DNA of 11,187 bases. It comes from Halomonas sp. (GTDB lineage Bacteria; Pseudomonadota; Gammaproteobacteria; Pseudomonadales; Halomonadaceae). A program made the translations under genes and the position numbers. A model generated the notes under the pieces. It ran no database searches. It was not told the origin of the DNA and saw only the letters and a program-made list of their open reading frames with translations. The DNA lies in assembly GCA_007129225.1 (NCBI GenBank), contig SKVX01000509.1:1-11187 (forward strand), given 5' to 3'. The stretch's first letter is position 1. Every line of letters starts with the position of its first letter. Positions 1 to 8,699 of the stretch are shown one piece after another.

Positions 1-343
1 CCATCAACTTGGCATCCGCCAGCCCTGCCGCGGGATCCTCGCCGGTATAGCGCGCGATGGCCATGGCCTTTTCCACGACCACGCGTATCGACTCATCGCT
101 GGCATCCGTCGAGGAGGCGCTGCCCTTGCGCCCGCCCTGATATACGGTCACCGCGACACCCTGGTCGCGGGACAGCTCGACGGTTTCCACTTCGCCCTCT
201 CGCACGCTGATGCCGATTCCCTGGTCGACGCTGGCACCCACTTCGCAGGCGTCGGCGCCCAGGCGGTGTGCCAGTGCCAGTGCCTGCTCGGCACGGGACG
301 CCAACAGCGGCTGTTGAGCGGCGGCATCGAAAGCCTGTGTCAT
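1..343 (-). CDS. pmbA: TldE/PmbA metalloprotease subunit, 5' part (3' end beyond window)
   Basis: PmbA (TldE) is the partner of TldD in a cytoplasmic heterodimeric peptidase known from maturation of microcin B17 and degradation of the CcdA antitoxin. Only the first 114 codons are present; the frame stays open to the left edge. Recognisable family stretches are ADACEVGASVDQGIGISVR and VEKAMAIARYTGEDPAAGLA, typical of the PmbA/TldD N-terminal domain. The ATG at 343-341 is chosen because a strong Shine-Dalgarno, GAGGGAG (350-356), lies 6 bases upstream and the protein then starts MTQAFDAAAQQ, a plausible PmbA N-terminus. It is divergent from yjgA/darP, sharing a 150-bp control region, as in E. 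coli. The C-terminal domain cannot be examined here. The family assignment is firm; the complete length is unknown. Confidence 0.93.
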   Translation of the reverse strand, partial: MTQAFDAAAQQPLLASRAEQALALAHRLGADACEVGASVDQGIGISVREGEVETVELSRDQGVAVTVYQGGRKGSASSTDASDESIRVVVEKAMAIARYTGEDPAAGLADAKLM

Positions 344-359
344 CTGTCTCTCCCTCAGT

Positions 360-376
360 TACCGGCCCGGCCGGTA
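360..376. repeat. GC-rich palindrome in the pmbA leader
   Basis: A perfect inverted repeat: ACCGGC (361-366), spacer CCG, GCCGGT (370-375), extended one more pair by T360/A376. It lies only 4 bases upstream of the pmbA Shine-Dalgarno. In pmbA mRNA it would form a 7-bp hairpin next to the ribosome binding site; in DNA it could bind a dimeric regulator. The sequence alone does not distinguish these. Confidence 0.5.
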
Positions 377-387
377 TTCGAACGTGT

Positions 388-423
388 CAGTATCCCGCCA
401 TACGCTGGCGGGCTGGTATACTG
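388..423. repeat. Two-tier inverted repeat in the divergent promoter region
   Basis: An inner perfect 7-bp repeat, CCCGCCA (394-400) and TGGCGGG (406-412) around TACGC, is flanked by an outer 6-bp repeat, CAGTAT (388-393) and ATACTG (418-423). The right side carries five extra unpaired bases (413-417). The outer right arm overlaps the candidate -10 element for yjgA, so a protein bound here could block that promoter. Operator function is inferred from position only. Confidence 0.45.
414..422 (+). promoter_or_regulatory. Candidate extended -10 promoter for yjgA/darP
   Basis: TGG followed by TATACT (417-422) matches an extended -10 element (TGn plus five of six bases of TATAAT). No good -35 hexamer lies 16-18 bases upstream, which is tolerable for extended -10 promoters. 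The predicted transcript would start near 429, about 65 bases before the yjgA ATG. No equally good promoter for pmbA was seen on the other strand. Confidence 0.4.
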
Positions 424-430
424 TGTCGCA

Positions 431-452
431 TTGATCCCACCGGGGCGATCAA
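431..452. repeat. Operator-like inverted repeat TTGATC-N10-GATCAA
   Basis: Perfect 6-base arms (431-436 and 447-452) are separated by 10 bases, placing equivalent bases 16 apart. The repeat sits just downstream of the candidate yjgA -10 element. It fits either a transcription factor half-site pair or, in RNA, a hairpin in the yjgA leader, where inner CC/GG pairs would lengthen the stem. No regulator is identifiable from the sequence. Confidence 0.4.
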
Positions 453-493
453 GCGAACGATACTGTTGACCCTTCACACTAGTTGGTAACGGC

Positions 494-1000
494 ATGTCCC
501 AGGAAGTCCCTTCACAGCCAGACGAGCGACCCAGCAAGTCACAGCTCAAGCGCGAGATGCACAAGCTGCAGGCGCTGGGCGAACAGATCATCGCCATGAC
601 GCCGGCGGAGCGGTCACGATTCCCGCTCTCCGATGACCTGCTGGCGGCGGTGGAGGAAACCTCGCGCATCCGCTCCCACGAAGGGCGTCGCCGCCATATG
701 CAGTACGTCGGCAAGCTCATGCGCGGCGAAGACCTCGCCGCCATCCAGGCAGTGTTCGATTCCATCGAACAGGAGTCACGCCATCGCGACCTGGCCTTCC
801 ACCGCCTCGAGAAGTGGCGTGACCGCCTCATCGAGGAGGGCGACGACGCCGTCGAGACCTTCATCGCCGACTATCCCGACGTCGACCGCCAGGCCCTGCG
901 CCAGCTGATTCGCAACGCTCGTCGCGAGCGCGAGCAGGACAAGCCCCCCACCAGCTCACGCCGGCTGTTCCGGCTGATCCGCGATACGGCGGGGCTTTAG
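494..1000 (+). CDS. yjgA: Ribosome-associated protein DarP (YjgA family, DUF615)
   Basis: This 168-residue protein belongs to the YjgA/DUF615 family, renamed DarP in E. coli, which binds immature large ribosomal subunits and helps late 50S maturation in the cytoplasm. Diagnostic segments are KSQLKREMHKLQALGEQI near the N-terminus, the basic RSHEGRRRHMQYVGKLMR in the middle, FHRLEKWRDRLIEEGDDA, and DRQALRQLIRNARREREQ before a basic C-terminal tail. The protein is mostly helical and strongly charged. It is slightly shorter than the E. coli protein because the acidic N-terminal extension is reduced to about 15 residues. The ATG at 494 is the only convincing start; the upstream ribosome binding site is weak. 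It is divergent from pmbA and convergent with tldD, so it is transcribed alone from the shared 344-493 region. Confidence 0.95.
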   Translation: MSQEVPSQPDERPSKSQLKREMHKLQALGEQIIAMTPAERSRFPLSDDLLAAVEETSRIRSHEGRRRHMQYVGKLMRGEDLAAIQAVFDSIEQESRHRDLAFHRLEKWRDRLIEEGDDAVETFIADYPDVDRQALRQLIRNARREREQDKPPTSSRRLFRLIRDTAGL

Positions 1001-1007
1001 GCCTCAC

Positions 1008-1031
1008 GCCGCTCGGGGCTGACCCGGCGGC
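1008..1031 (+). terminator. Weak GC hairpin just after the yjgA stop
   Basis: Eight bases after the TAG stop, GCCG (1008-1011) plus CGGG (1014-1017) can pair with CCCG (1023-1026) plus CGGC (1028-1031), leaving a small internal loop. No run of T follows, so this is not a standard intrinsic terminator. It is the first potential transcript-end structure after yjgA. Confidence 0.25.
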
Positions 1032-1039
1032 AGGCCTGC

Positions 1040-1102
1040 GAGGAGGCGCTGTGAATACCTCCCTGTACGCTACCGATTCCTTCCCTGGAATCGGACCTCC
1101 TC
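1040..1102. repeat. Nested hairpins between yjgA and tldD
   Basis: A perfect 8-bp hairpin, CCGATTCC (1073-1080) and GGAATCGG (1087-1094) with a 6-base loop, is enclosed by a second perfect repeat, GAGGAGG (1040-1046) and CCTCCTC (1096-1102). GGAGG (1042-1046) could alternatively pair with CCTCC (1058-1062). The genes converge here, so the structure may help end transcripts from either side, but neither strand has a T-tract after it. Confidence 0.45.
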
Positions 1103-1140
1103 TTCGGCCTGCCCCCGCCCCCTCGCTCCAGGCACCTCCA

Positions 1141-1270
1141 GTATTTTGCAGAACGTCGCCGAGCGAAGGCCAGACAAGGCGGCGCTCGGCGAGCCAGCGG
1201 AGTTTAGGAGCCCTAAATGAGCATGGCGAGCCGAGCGCCAACGCAGTATGGGCGAGCACAGGCACGTTCT
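1141..1270. repeat. Structured extragenic repeat element downstream of tldD
   Basis: About 130 bases of nested inverted repeats start one base after the tldD stop on the minus strand. Outer arms are AGAACGT (1150-1156) and ACGTTCT (1264-1270). The middle arms are GGCGCTCGGC (1181-1190) and GCCGAGCGCC (1230-1239). The centre is a tight hairpin, TTTAGG-AGC-CCTAAA (1203-1217), followed by TGAGCAT. A further copy of GCCGAGCG at 1158-1165 could also pair with 1183-1190. The central hairpin with its GCGGAG and TGAGCAT flanks resembles, from memory, a dispersed intergenic repeat of high-GC gammaproteobacteria; no genome copies could be checked. It may act as a convergent-gene terminator or 3' mRNA stabiliser. 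No transposase is present. Confidence 0.6.
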
Positions 1271-1271
1271 T

Positions 1272-2726
1272 TCACGAAGCAGTTCCGCCGATGGTGAGCT
1301 CATCCAACTTCAGGGTCGGCTGGCCCACGCCCACCGGCACCCCCTGACCGTCCTTGCCACAGACGCCGATCCCGGTATCCAGCTCCAGGTCGTGGCCGAT
1401 CATCGAGACCCGGCCCATGGCCTCCGGGCCGTTGCCGATCAGCGTCGCGCCCTTTACCGGGGCGGTGATCTTCCCATCCTCGATCAGGTAGGCCTCGCTG
1501 GCCGAGAAAACGAACTTGCCCGAGGTGATATCCACCTGGCCACCGCCGAAGCTGACCGCATAGATGCCGCGTCTGACGCTCTTGATGATATCGGCGGGCT
1601 CGTCCTGGCCGGCCAGCATGTAGGTATTGGTCATGCGCGGCATCGGCATGTGGGCGAAGGACTCGCGACGGGCGTTGCCCGTGGGCGCCATGCCCATCAG
1701 CCTGGCGTTGAGCTTGTCCTGCATGTAGCCGGTGAGAATGCCGTCCTCGATGAGCGGCGTATACTGCCCCGGCGTGCCTTCGTCATCCACGGTCATGGAG
1801 CCGCGCCGATCGGCCAGAGTGGCATCGTCGACCACGGTGACCCCGGGGGAGGCGACGCGCTCGCCCATGCGCCCGGCAAAGGCCGAGCTGCCCTTGCGAT
1901 TGAAGTCACCCTCCAGGCCATGCCCCACCGCCTCGTGCAGCAGGATGCCCGGCCAACCCGGCCCCAGCACCACCGGCAACTGGCCCGCCGGGGCGTCCAC
2001 CGCCTCGAGGTTGACCAAGGCTTGGCGGACGGCTTCCCGGGCATAGCGCTCGGCCACGTTCTCGTCACGCAGGCGAACCATGGCATAGCGGCCGCCGCCG
2101 CCCGCGCTGCCACGTTCGCGGCGCCCATTCTTCACCGCGATCACGCTGACGTTGAAGCGCACCAGCGGCCGGATATCCGCCGCCAGGGTGCCGTCGCTGG
2201 CGCGCATCAGGACGACTTCGTGAACGCCGGAAAGCGACGCACTGACCTGGGACACCGAGGGGTCGGCGGCACGAGCCGCCCGGTCGGCCGTTTTGAGCAG
2301 GGCGATCTTGTCCTCGGCCAAGAGTCCGGAGAGGGGGTCGATGGCGTCGTAGCGCACGCTGGCCTGGCTGATCACCCGGGGTGCCACCGGCAGCGCCGCG
2401 CCGCTGCGCACGATGCCCGACGCCGTACGCCCCGTCTCCGCCAGGGCATCGGCCGTGATCTGATTGGAGTAGGCGAAGCCGGTCTTCTCGCCGGCCATGG
2501 CGCGCACACCCACGCCGCCATCGATATTGTAGCCGGCCTCCTTCACCTCCCCATCCTCCAGCACCCAGCTTTCGTGCCAGCTGCGCTGGAAATAGAGATC
2601 GGCGTAGTCGACGCCCGGCGTGAGTACGTGCCTCAGGCCGGCATCGAGCGACTCTAGGCCGAGACCGCCGGGGCGCAACAGGATGTCGGCGGCGGTATCG
2701 AGCATGGCTTGCGATCGTGTCGTCAT
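1272..2726 (-). CDS. tldD: Metalloprotease TldD, catalytic subunit
   Basis: TldD is the zinc-bearing subunit of the TldD/TldE peptidase, which degrades unfolded peptides and processes substrates such as microcin B17 precursor. The 484-residue length is typical. The zinc motif HExxxH is intact at residues 264-269 (HEAVGH) within [19 protein letters not shown], and the probable third ligand is C456 in the conserved GVCGKDGQ near the C-terminus. The N-terminal domain (about 1-240) carries YADLYFQ and DGGVGVRAM, and the C-terminal domain begins near residue 250. The ATG at 2726 overlaps the yhdP stop in an ATGA, with GGAAG 7 bases upstream, so translation is probably coupled to yhdP. It is the last gene of the minus-strand block; its partner pmbA lies beyond yjgA on the same strand. 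No defect is visible. Confidence 0.98.
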   Translation of the reverse strand: MTTRSQAMLDTAADILLRPGGLGLESLDAGLRHVLTPGVDYADLYFQRSWHESWVLEDGEVKEAGYNIDGGVGVRAMAGEKTGFAYSNQITADALAETGRTASGIVRSGAALPVAPRVISQASVRYDAIDPLSGLLAEDKIALLKTADRAARAADPSVSQVSASLSGVHEVVLMRASDGTLAADIRPLVRFNVSVIAVKNGRRERGSAGGGGRYAMVRLRDENVAERYAREAVRQALVNLEAVDAPAGQLPVVLGPGWPGILLHEAVGHGLEGDFNRKGSSAFAGRMGERVASPGVTVVDDATLADRRGSMTVDDEGTPGQYTPLIEDGILTGYMQDKLNARLMGMAPTGNARRESFAHMPMPRMTNTYMLAGQDEPADIIKSVRRGIYAVSFGGGQVDITSGKFVFSASEAYLIEDGKITAPVKGATLIGNGPEAMGRVSMIGHDLELDTGIGVCGKDGQGVPVGVGQPTLKLDELTIGGTAS

Positions 2727-5700
2727 TCGGCAGCTTCCAGTGTGATCTGCGGCGAGGTCCAGGGACCGCGCACGCGGTAGTGAATTCGGGTAACCCGATC
2801 GATCGCGCGTCCAAAGAGGCGATCGGCGATGAAGAGAGCGCCACCCACCACAGGCGCCCCGGCAATCACCGCGGCCAGGGGCAGGCTGCTGCTGACTGGC
2901 ACTGTGACGCCCAGCCGCTGGTCGAGTTCCCGCCGGGCCAGGTCGACGCTACCCTCGAGCGTAAAGGTCGTTGCCGGGCCGCTGATATGCACGGGCCCCT
3001 GAGTCTCCAGCACGCCGCCATATAGGGTAGCGGCACCGACCACATGGTCGAAAGCCGTACCCTGCCCGGTCACGTCGGAAAAGTCCATTCGCAGGCGGCG
3101 CACGAGATTGTCCACGTTGAGCAGACCAACCAGTCTCGCCGTCGGTGACTCCAGGTTGACGAAGCGCCCGTTGCGCAGCTCAACGTCGATATTACCCCGC
3201 GAGCGGGCAAGGGCGAACTGCCATGGCGCTCCCGGCCAGGCGAGCTGGCTCCTGACCCGGGTTTCACCGCTGCGAATGGCCACCGGTTGGCCGAACTTTT
3301 CCAGCGCCGAGCCCAGGTCTCGGCCATCCAGGGAGATTCGAGATCGGGTCAGGCTGTCACCCGGCCCGGCTGACTCCCAGATCATCTCGCCATGGGCCGT
3401 CACCTGCCCCAGTGTCAACCCCAGCGGCGAAACGCTCAATCTGTCCGGCCCGGTCTGCCAGCGCGCGGTCAGGGGCCCCATCTCGCGCCCCTGGTACTGA
3501 ATATCGGCAATCCGCACACGCCCATGAGGTAGCTGACCGACCCAATTGGGCAATGGGGCGGGATCGGTTGCCACGTCGATTTCGTCCAGGAAAGCTCCCA
3601 CCCCCTCGGTGCGGGCCGGCAGCAGGCCATCCAGGGTCAGTCGTCGCAGTGCGATGTCGAGGGGCTCGGCAAGCATCGGACGGTAGTCCAGGTGGCCGGT
3701 CAAGAGACTGGAATCCATGTTCACACGCCACCCACCCCCGGCCTGAGGCTGGGCCGTCGCCGTCGCCACACCCAGGCAACCCTCAGGCCCGACCAGGCAC
3801 GCCGTATCCAGCCTCACCCGCTGCAACGGGAATTCGCCCGCCCTCCCTTCAGTGTCCATCAGGGAAGCAAGGACGCCGCTCCACTCCCGGACATCGAGGC
3901 GTGACTGGAAGAGATCCGCTTCCCAGCCCTCGCCGTCGGGCCAGGCTGGGGCGCTGGGCCATCGCCCCAGCCAAACCTGCCCCTGACCGCCGGTCGAGCC
4001 CGGCATGTCCCGCCAGCGCACCCTCAAGTCGTTACCCAGTTCGGCTTCCACGGTGCGGCTGTCCAGGTCGGCGTCGACCCACAGGGAGCGCGTCTCCCTC
4101 GTCGTCTTGCCCAGCGGTGCCGGCAGATCGATGGCCAGGCCCTGCAGGCCACTCTCCAGGCGAAACGTGTTGCGCTCACTTGTGCGCAGCCTTCCCTGCC
4201 AGGGCAGTCGGCCGGATAGCAGTGGCCCGAGGTCGGGCACGGCGTCCAGCTCGAACAGGCGGGCTACGTCGATGGCACCTTCGAGATCGACCCTGCCAGC
4301 CCGGGTATCGATATCCACCGCGAGAGGCCCCCCCAGCAGGCGAGCCTCCAGCCGCCCCTGGAGCCCACCCTCCTCCTCGCCTCGCTGTCGCCAGGCCAGC
4401 GGGCCGCTGACGTCGCGCAATGTGACGCCGAAGTCCCGGTGCGTCAGCTGCTCCAGCGCCACCGTGGCCTCAAGGTCCAGCGCCATGTCTGCGGGCTCGC
4501 CCAAGGGCAGGCCAAGAACCAGCTCACCGGTGGCACCGCCGACGCCTCGCCAGGCATCGACCTGCTGCAGGCCCGCCACCGGCATGGCTCCGAGATACCG
4601 GCGCAGCGCATCGGCATCGGCCATCAGGTCAGCGGTCACTTCCAGGTGGTCATCGACCAGGGTGACACGGCCGCGACGCCCTTCGACACCGAGGCTTTCG
4701 GCATAGTGGACATCGGCATCCAGTGTGTCGATGCCCAGTTGCAGCCGGCCTTCGACCTGCTCAAGGGCCGGCCAGCCGGGTGCGAAGGGCAGCCGGCCAT
4801 GTTCGATATCCAGGTCCAGTGCCATGCTGGCGGGCACAGGCTCCTCCCCTCTGAAGAGCGGCAGGTGGAGCTTGAATGTGCCTCGAGGCACGTGGCCCGC
4901 CACTCCGGCAGCCAGCCACTCTTCGAGCTCATCGCCAAGCACGCCGACCGGCAGCCAATCCATCAGGGGACGCTCCAGGGCATCGGCGTCGCGGAACTGC
5001 AGGTCCAGGCCCAGGCCGCCGCGCAGCTCCCCACCGACCACCAGCCCGAAGCCGCCCTCCACCTCGGCCCCCTGCCAGCCCGCCTTCAGGCGACGTCCGC
5101 TGACGAAGCTGCGCGGCCCGTCATAGGACCAGCTGACCACTCCACTGGCGTGGGACAGCGCCATGGGGTCAGCAAAGATTCGCGGCAGTTCGAAAACCGG
5201 GTCGTCGACGCCGACAAAATGCACCCGACCGGAAAGGTCACGTGCCTCGACCCAGGCGTCCAGCGGACCGCCGCCAGGCACCTCCCCCCAGGCCGAGACG
5301 GCAACCTGGTGGACGGCGGCCCGCGCTACCCAGCTGCCGTTTTCCCGACCGACACCCAGGCCCGTGACCAGACCGCGAGGGTCGAGGGTCTCGATGACCC
5401 GGGTCAGCCCCTCGGGCAGCAGGACCCGTTCTCGCCATGCGGCAAGCGAAGCGAGGTCGAATTCACTGGTGTTGAGCCACCACTCGTCCGCGTCATGTCG
5501 AAGATGCCAGTAGCGCGGCAGCGCCGGTCCCGGCGTTGCCGCCAGCGACGTCGGCTCGGCCCAGTCGGTGGCCTCGGCATCGCCCTCCAGCCAGGCTTCC
5601 CAGCCATCCTCGCTGCGCAACAACTGTCCGCGGGCCTTGAAGGGCTCCATCAGGATAAGATCGCCCCCCCGTCGCAGGGCCAGTCGCGGCACATCGAGAT

Positions 5701-6547
5701 CGAGCCGGGCATCGGCCAGCGAACCTCGGTGCCAACGCCCCCATAGCCGGGCGTCCCCCTGGGCCTCCTCCAGCCGCAGAGGGTCGTCGAAGGCAAACAG
5801 CCCGGCCAGGGCAATCAGCGTATCCAGCTTCATGTCGGCCTGAAGCGCCGCGCTGAAGTCCCGCAGTCCACCAGGCCCCGGGAAGACATCCAGCGCGGCG
5901 AGCAGGGAAGGTTCGTCCTGGCCTTCGAGGTGTACTTCTCCTTCGAGATGGGCATGACGATCGTCGCCGGTGAGAAGGAGCCGAGGGGCATGCATCTCCA
6001 CACGCTCCTGCTGGCCATGCAGCACCAGGCGAACATCCTCGGCCCAGGCGCGCTGCCGCAGAAGCACCCCTACCCAGAAGTCCAGGGCATCCAGGTCGAA
6101 TTCGCCCTTGGGCATGAACTCAGGCGGAATGTCAGCAGGGTCAGGCCAGTGCCAGACACCCTGAGCATCCTGGTAGAGGTGCAGCGTCAGCCCTTTCAGT
6201 CGGGCATCCTCTACCACCGGGAAACCGTTTCTGAGTGTGTCTGCGGTGTTCAGGCGCAGGCTGGCATGCTCGACTTCCAGCAGCGCCAACCCCTCGGGTC
6301 CACGCTGGGAACGGATGGTCAAGCCACCGCCTCGCAGCAGGGGGTCGAGCCCGGCCAGCCGGGCATTCATGCTCGCCAGTTCGACCACGGCCCCCGAGCG
6401 GGCCTCCAGCAGACGCTCGACCCGTGGCGCAAGCTCATCCACCTGGGTCAGGGCCAGGCGCAACAGCAGCGTAGCCAGGGCCAACAGCCCCAGTACGATG
6501 GCCGCCAGCGTCAAGAGCCAGCGGCCTGCTATACGTATCGGATGCAT
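2723..6547 (-). CDS. yhdP: AsmA-like envelope phospholipid transport protein YhdP
   Basis: YhdP is one of the large AsmA-like proteins (with TamB and YdbH) that span the periplasm and move phospholipids from the inner to the outer membrane. The 1274-residue product is close to the E. coli length. A single hydrophobic anchor covers about residues 9-31 ([21 protein letters not shown]), leaving a short cytoplasmic start. The rest is predicted periplasmic and built of repeated alternating hydrophobic/polar strands, as expected for a long beta-groove. The C-terminal part has the AsmA-type stretch [19 protein letters not shown] from about residue 1138 and a conserved hydrophobic segment near 1220-1241 ([18 protein letters not shown]). 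The ATG at 6547 is 7 bases after the rng stop with only a weak ribosome binding site, suggesting coupling to rng. The 3' end overlaps tldD by 4 bases. Confidence 0.95.
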   Translation of the reverse strand: MHPIRIAGRWLLTLAAIVLGLLALATLLLRLALTQVDELAPRVERLLEARSGAVVELASMNARLAGLDPLLRGGGLTIRSQRGPEGLALLEVEHASLRLNTADTLRNGFPVVEDARLKGLTLHLYQDAQGVWHWPDPADIPPEFMPKGEFDLDALDFWVGVLLRQRAWAEDVRLVLHGQQERVEMHAPRLLLTGDDRHAHLEGEVHLEGQDEPSLLAALDVFPGPGGLRDFSAALQADMKLDTLIALAGLFAFDDPLRLEEAQGDARLWGRWHRGSLADARLDLDVPRLALRRGGDLILMEPFKARGQLLRSEDGWEAWLEGDAEATDWAEPTSLAATPGPALPRYWHLRHDADEWWLNTSEFDLASLAAWRERVLLPEGLTRVIETLDPRGLVTGLGVGRENGSWVARAAVHQVAVSAWGEVPGGGPLDAWVEARDLSGRVHFVGVDDPVFELPRIFADPMALSHASGVVSWSYDGPRSFVSGRRLKAGWQGAEVEGGFGLVVGGELRGGLGLDLQFRDADALERPLMDWLPVGVLGDELEEWLAAGVAGHVPRGTFKLHLPLFRGEEPVPASMALDLDIEHGRLPFAPGWPALEQVEGRLQLGIDTLDADVHYAESLGVEGRRGRVTLVDDHLEVTADLMADADALRRYLGAMPVAGLQQVDAWRGVGGATGELVLGLPLGEPADMALDLEATVALEQLTHRDFGVTLRDVSGPLAWRQRGEEEGGLQGRLEARLLGGPLAVDIDTRAGRVDLEGAIDVARLFELDAVPDLGPLLSGRLPWQGRLRTSERNTFRLESGLQGLAIDLPAPLGKTTRETRSLWVDADLDSRTVEAELGNDLRVRWRDMPGSTGGQGQVWLGRWPSAPAWPDGEGWEADLFQSRLDVREWSGVLASLMDTEGRAGEFPLQRVRLDTACLVGPEGCLGVATATAQPQAGGGWRVNMDSSLLTGHLDYRPMLAEPLDIALRRLTLDGLLPARTEGVGAFLDEIDVATDPAPLPNWVGQLPHGRVRIADIQYQGREMGPLTARWQTGPDRLSVSPLGLTLGQVTAHGEMIWESAGPGDSLTRSRISLDGRDLGSALEKFGQPVAIRSGETRVRSQLAWPGAPWQFALARSRGNIDVELRNGRFVNLESPTARLVGLLNVDNLVRRLRMDFSDVTGQGTAFDHVVGAATLYGGVLETQGPVHISGPATTFTLEGSVDLARRELDQRLGVTVPVSSSLPLAAVIAGAPVVGGALFIADRLFGRAIDRVTRIHYRVRGPWTSPQITLEAAE

Positions 6548-6554
6548 CGCGGCG

Positions 6555-8018
6555 TCACATCAGCACGATGTCGTACTGCTCCTGAGAGTAGTGGCTCTCC
6601 ACCTGAAAGCGGATGGTCTTGCCGATGAAGGTTTCCAGATCGGCCACCGCCGCGGACTCCTCGTCGAGCAGACGATCCACCACCGCCTGGGAGGCCAGCA
6701 CCATGTAGGTCTCCGCATTATAGGCACGCTCCTCGCGCAGGATTTCGCGGAATATCTCGTAGCAGACCGTTTCGGCGGTCTTCAGCGTGCCCCGCCCTGC
6801 ACAGGTTGGACAGGCTTCGCACAGGGTTTGCTCCAGGCTTTCCCGAGTGCGCTTGCGGGTCAGCTGTACCAACCCCAGCTCGGTGACGCCGGTACACTTG
6901 GTCTTGGCATGGTCACGCTCCAGCGCCTTCTCCAGCACACGCAATACCTGGCGCTGGTGTTCCGTCTCCTCCATGTCGATGAAGTCGATGATGATGATAC
7001 CGCCCAGGTTCCGCAGGCGGAGTTGCCGGGCAATGGCATTGGCCGCCTCGAGGTTGGTCTTGAAGATGGTCTCCTCGAGATTGCGGTGCCCCACATAGCC
7101 ACCGGTATTGACGTCGATGGTCGTCATCGCCTCGGTGGGATCGATCACCAGGTAGCCGCCGGATTTCAGCTGCACCTTGCGCCCCAGGGCCTTGATGATC
7201 TCATCCTCGACGCTGTAGAGATCGAAGATGGGGCGCTCGCCAGGGTAGTACTCGATACGGGCCGAAGAGTCGGGCATGAACTCTTCGGCGAATTCGATCA
7301 GCTTGACGTAGTTTTCCCGCGAGTCGATGCGCACCTTCTCGATGTCGTCACGCATCAGGTCACGAAGGGTACGGATAAACAGCGGAAGATCGTCATAGAT
7401 GACGCTGGGACACGGTGCGGAGATCTTGCGCTCGCCGACCTTGCGCCACAGGCGCAGCAGGAAGTGCATGTCGGCGAAGAGCTCTTCCTGGCCCACGTTC
7501 TCGGCGGCCGTGCGAACGATGAAACCACCGCTGACCTCGATATCCTGTTCCAGCTGACAGCGTTCGAGCAGCTCTCGCAGGCGCTCGCGTTCACGCTCGT
7601 CCTCGATGCGCTGAGACACACCGTTATGCGGGGAGTCCGGCATATAGACCAGGTAGCGTGACGGCACCGAGAGGTGAGTGGTCAGGCGCGCACCCTTGGA
7701 GCCGATGGGATCCTTGGTGACCTGAACCACCAGGGACTGCCCTTCGCTGAGTAGCTGGCCGATGGCGAGCTGCTCCTCGGGAGAGGCGCCCGGCGGCATG
7801 ACTTCATGGACATGAATGAAGGCGGCACGGTCCAGCCCGATGTCGACGAAAGCCGCCTGCATGCCGGGCAGCACTCTGACCACTCGCCCCTTGTAGATAT
7901 TGCCGACGATGCCTCGCCGGCGCGTACGCTCGATGAGCGCCTCCTGCAGTACCCCGTTTTCCACCACGGCTACCCGGGTTTCCATCGGCGTCAGGTTGAT
8001 CAGTACTTCGCCGCTCAT
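6555..8018 (-). CDS. rng: Ribonuclease G
   Basis: RNase G (CafA) is the short RNase E paralogue, a cytoplasmic single-strand endonuclease preferring 5'-monophosphate RNA; it matures the 5' end of 16S rRNA and turns over some mRNAs. The 487 residues match E. coli RNase G, with no long disordered RNase E-like tail. An S1-type RNA-binding domain spans about residues 35-125 (RRGIVGNIYKGRVVRVLPG). The catalytic magnesium aspartates are D302 in IDVNTGG and D345 in IIIIDFID. The zinc-link motif CPTC lies at 403-406, followed by GRGTLKTAETVCYEI. The C-terminus QEQYDIVLM is the usual RNase G ending. The ATG at 8018 has AAGGA 7 bases upstream. It follows maf after 65 bases and precedes yhdP by 7. Confidence 0.97.
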   Translation of the reverse strand: MSGEVLINLTPMETRVAVVENGVLQEALIERTRRRGIVGNIYKGRVVRVLPGMQAAFVDIGLDRAAFIHVHEVMPPGASPEEQLAIGQLLSEGQSLVVQVTKDPIGSKGARLTTHLSVPSRYLVYMPDSPHNGVSQRIEDERERERLRELLERCQLEQDIEVSGGFIVRTAAENVGQEELFADMHFLLRLWRKVGERKISAPCPSVIYDDLPLFIRTLRDLMRDDIEKVRIDSRENYVKLIEFAEEFMPDSSARIEYYPGERPIFDLYSVEDEIIKALGRKVQLKSGGYLVIDPTEAMTTIDVNTGGYVGHRNLEETIFKTNLEAANAIARQLRLRNLGGIIIIDFIDMEETEHQRQVLRVLEKALERDHAKTKCTGVTELGLVQLTRKRTRESLEQTLCEACPTCAGRGTLKTAETVCYEIFREILREERAYNAETYMVLASQAVVDRLLDEESAAVADLETFIGKTIRFQVESHYSQEQYDIVLM

Positions 8019-8050
8019 GCGGAAATCCTTGTCCAGTCAGTCTTCGGGGC

Positions 8051-8056
8051 ATTATG
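8051..8056 (-). promoter_or_regulatory. Candidate -10 element upstream of rng
   Basis: On the minus strand CATAAT matches five of six bases of the -10 consensus, about 32 bases upstream of the rng ATG, in the 65-base maf/rng gap. The -35 region is poor (CTGTCT or CCTGTC at 16-17 bases spacing). It may give rng some expression independent of the mre promoter, but the support is weak. Confidence 0.25.
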
Positions 8057-8083
8057 ACATAGTGCGGACGGCAGACAGGGGGG

Positions 8084-8683
8084 TTATCGGCCGGCACCAT
8101 TCCAAAGCGGTACGCCCTGACGCGCCAGCAGTGCCGCGGTCTCGAACAGCGGCAGCCCGACCACCGCCGAGTGGCTGCCCTCGATCCGCTCGATGAAGAT
8201 CGCGGCCAACCCCTGGATGGCGTAGCCACCGGCCTTGTCGGCAGGCTCGCCGGTGGCCCAGTAGGCGGCTATCTCGTGCTCGGCGATGTCGCGCATGACG
8301 ACCCGCGTCGTGGCGCAGGCCTCCAGCATACCTGCCGGACCGGACACCGCCACTGCGGTCAGCACCTGGTGGGCACGCCCCGAAAGCCCGCGCAGCATGG
8401 CTGCCGCATGCGGTTGGTCGCGGGGCTTGCCCAGAATGACGCCATCGCAGACCACCGCCGTGTCCGACCCCAGCACAGGCAAGGAGGAGAGTCCGACGCC
8501 GGCAGCCGCCTTCTGGCGCGCCAGGCGGGCAACATAGGCGTCGGCAGCCTCGCCGACGCTGGGCGTCTCATCGATGTCAACCGGGAAAACCTCGACCTCG
8601 ACCCCGATGGAGGACAGCAGCTCCCGGCGACGCGGCGATGCCGACGCCAGGCACAGGACCGCAGTGGTGGACGATTTGCGCAT
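8084..8683 (-). CDS. maf: Maf-family nucleotide pyrophosphatase (YhdE type)
   Basis: The 199-residue product is a Maf/Ham1-fold nucleoside triphosphate pyrophosphatase. The YhdE subgroup hydrolyses dTTP, UTP and modified pyrimidine triphosphates to monophosphates, acting as house cleaning, and overexpression is linked to blocked septation. Seen here are the N-terminal nucleotide motif [12 protein letters not shown] (residues 12-23), the catalytic LGSDTAVV with D74, the GKP loop at 85-87, and [10 protein letters not shown] at 149-158. The last motif favours the YhdE subgroup over the m7GTP-specific YceF subgroup. The ATG at 8683 is preferred over an upstream ATG at 8716: it has GGAG about 11 bases upstream, gives the usual short N-terminus and avoids overlap with mreD. 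It lies 16 bases after mreD, as in E. coli. Confidence 0.93.
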   Translation of the reverse strand: MRKSSTTAVLCLASASPRRRELLSSIGVEVEVFPVDIDETPSVGEAADAYVARLARQKAAAGVGLSSLPVLGSDTAVVCDGVILGKPRDQPHAAAMLRGLSGRAHQVLTAVAVSGPAGMLEACATTRVVMRDIAEHEIAAYWATGEPADKAGGYAIQGLAAIFIERIEGSHSAVVGLPLFETAALLARQGVPLWNGAGR

Positions 8684-8699
8684 GCAGATAGACTCCGGA

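Noticed and set aside
1248..2657. 469-codon plus-strand open frame opposite tldD
   Set aside because: It lies entirely antisense to a complete, motif-bearing TldD and has Arg/His/Gly/Ala-rich low-complexity composition typical of a high-GC shadow frame.
4439..5746. 435-codon plus-strand open frame opposite yhdP
   Set aside because: Antisense to YhdP, with no recognisable motif, no good ribosome binding site and shadow-like composition.
6237..7661. 474-codon plus-strand open frame opposite rng and the yhdP start
   Set aside because: It spans two real genes on the other strand; its sequence is a codon-bias mirror of RNase G with no domain of its own.
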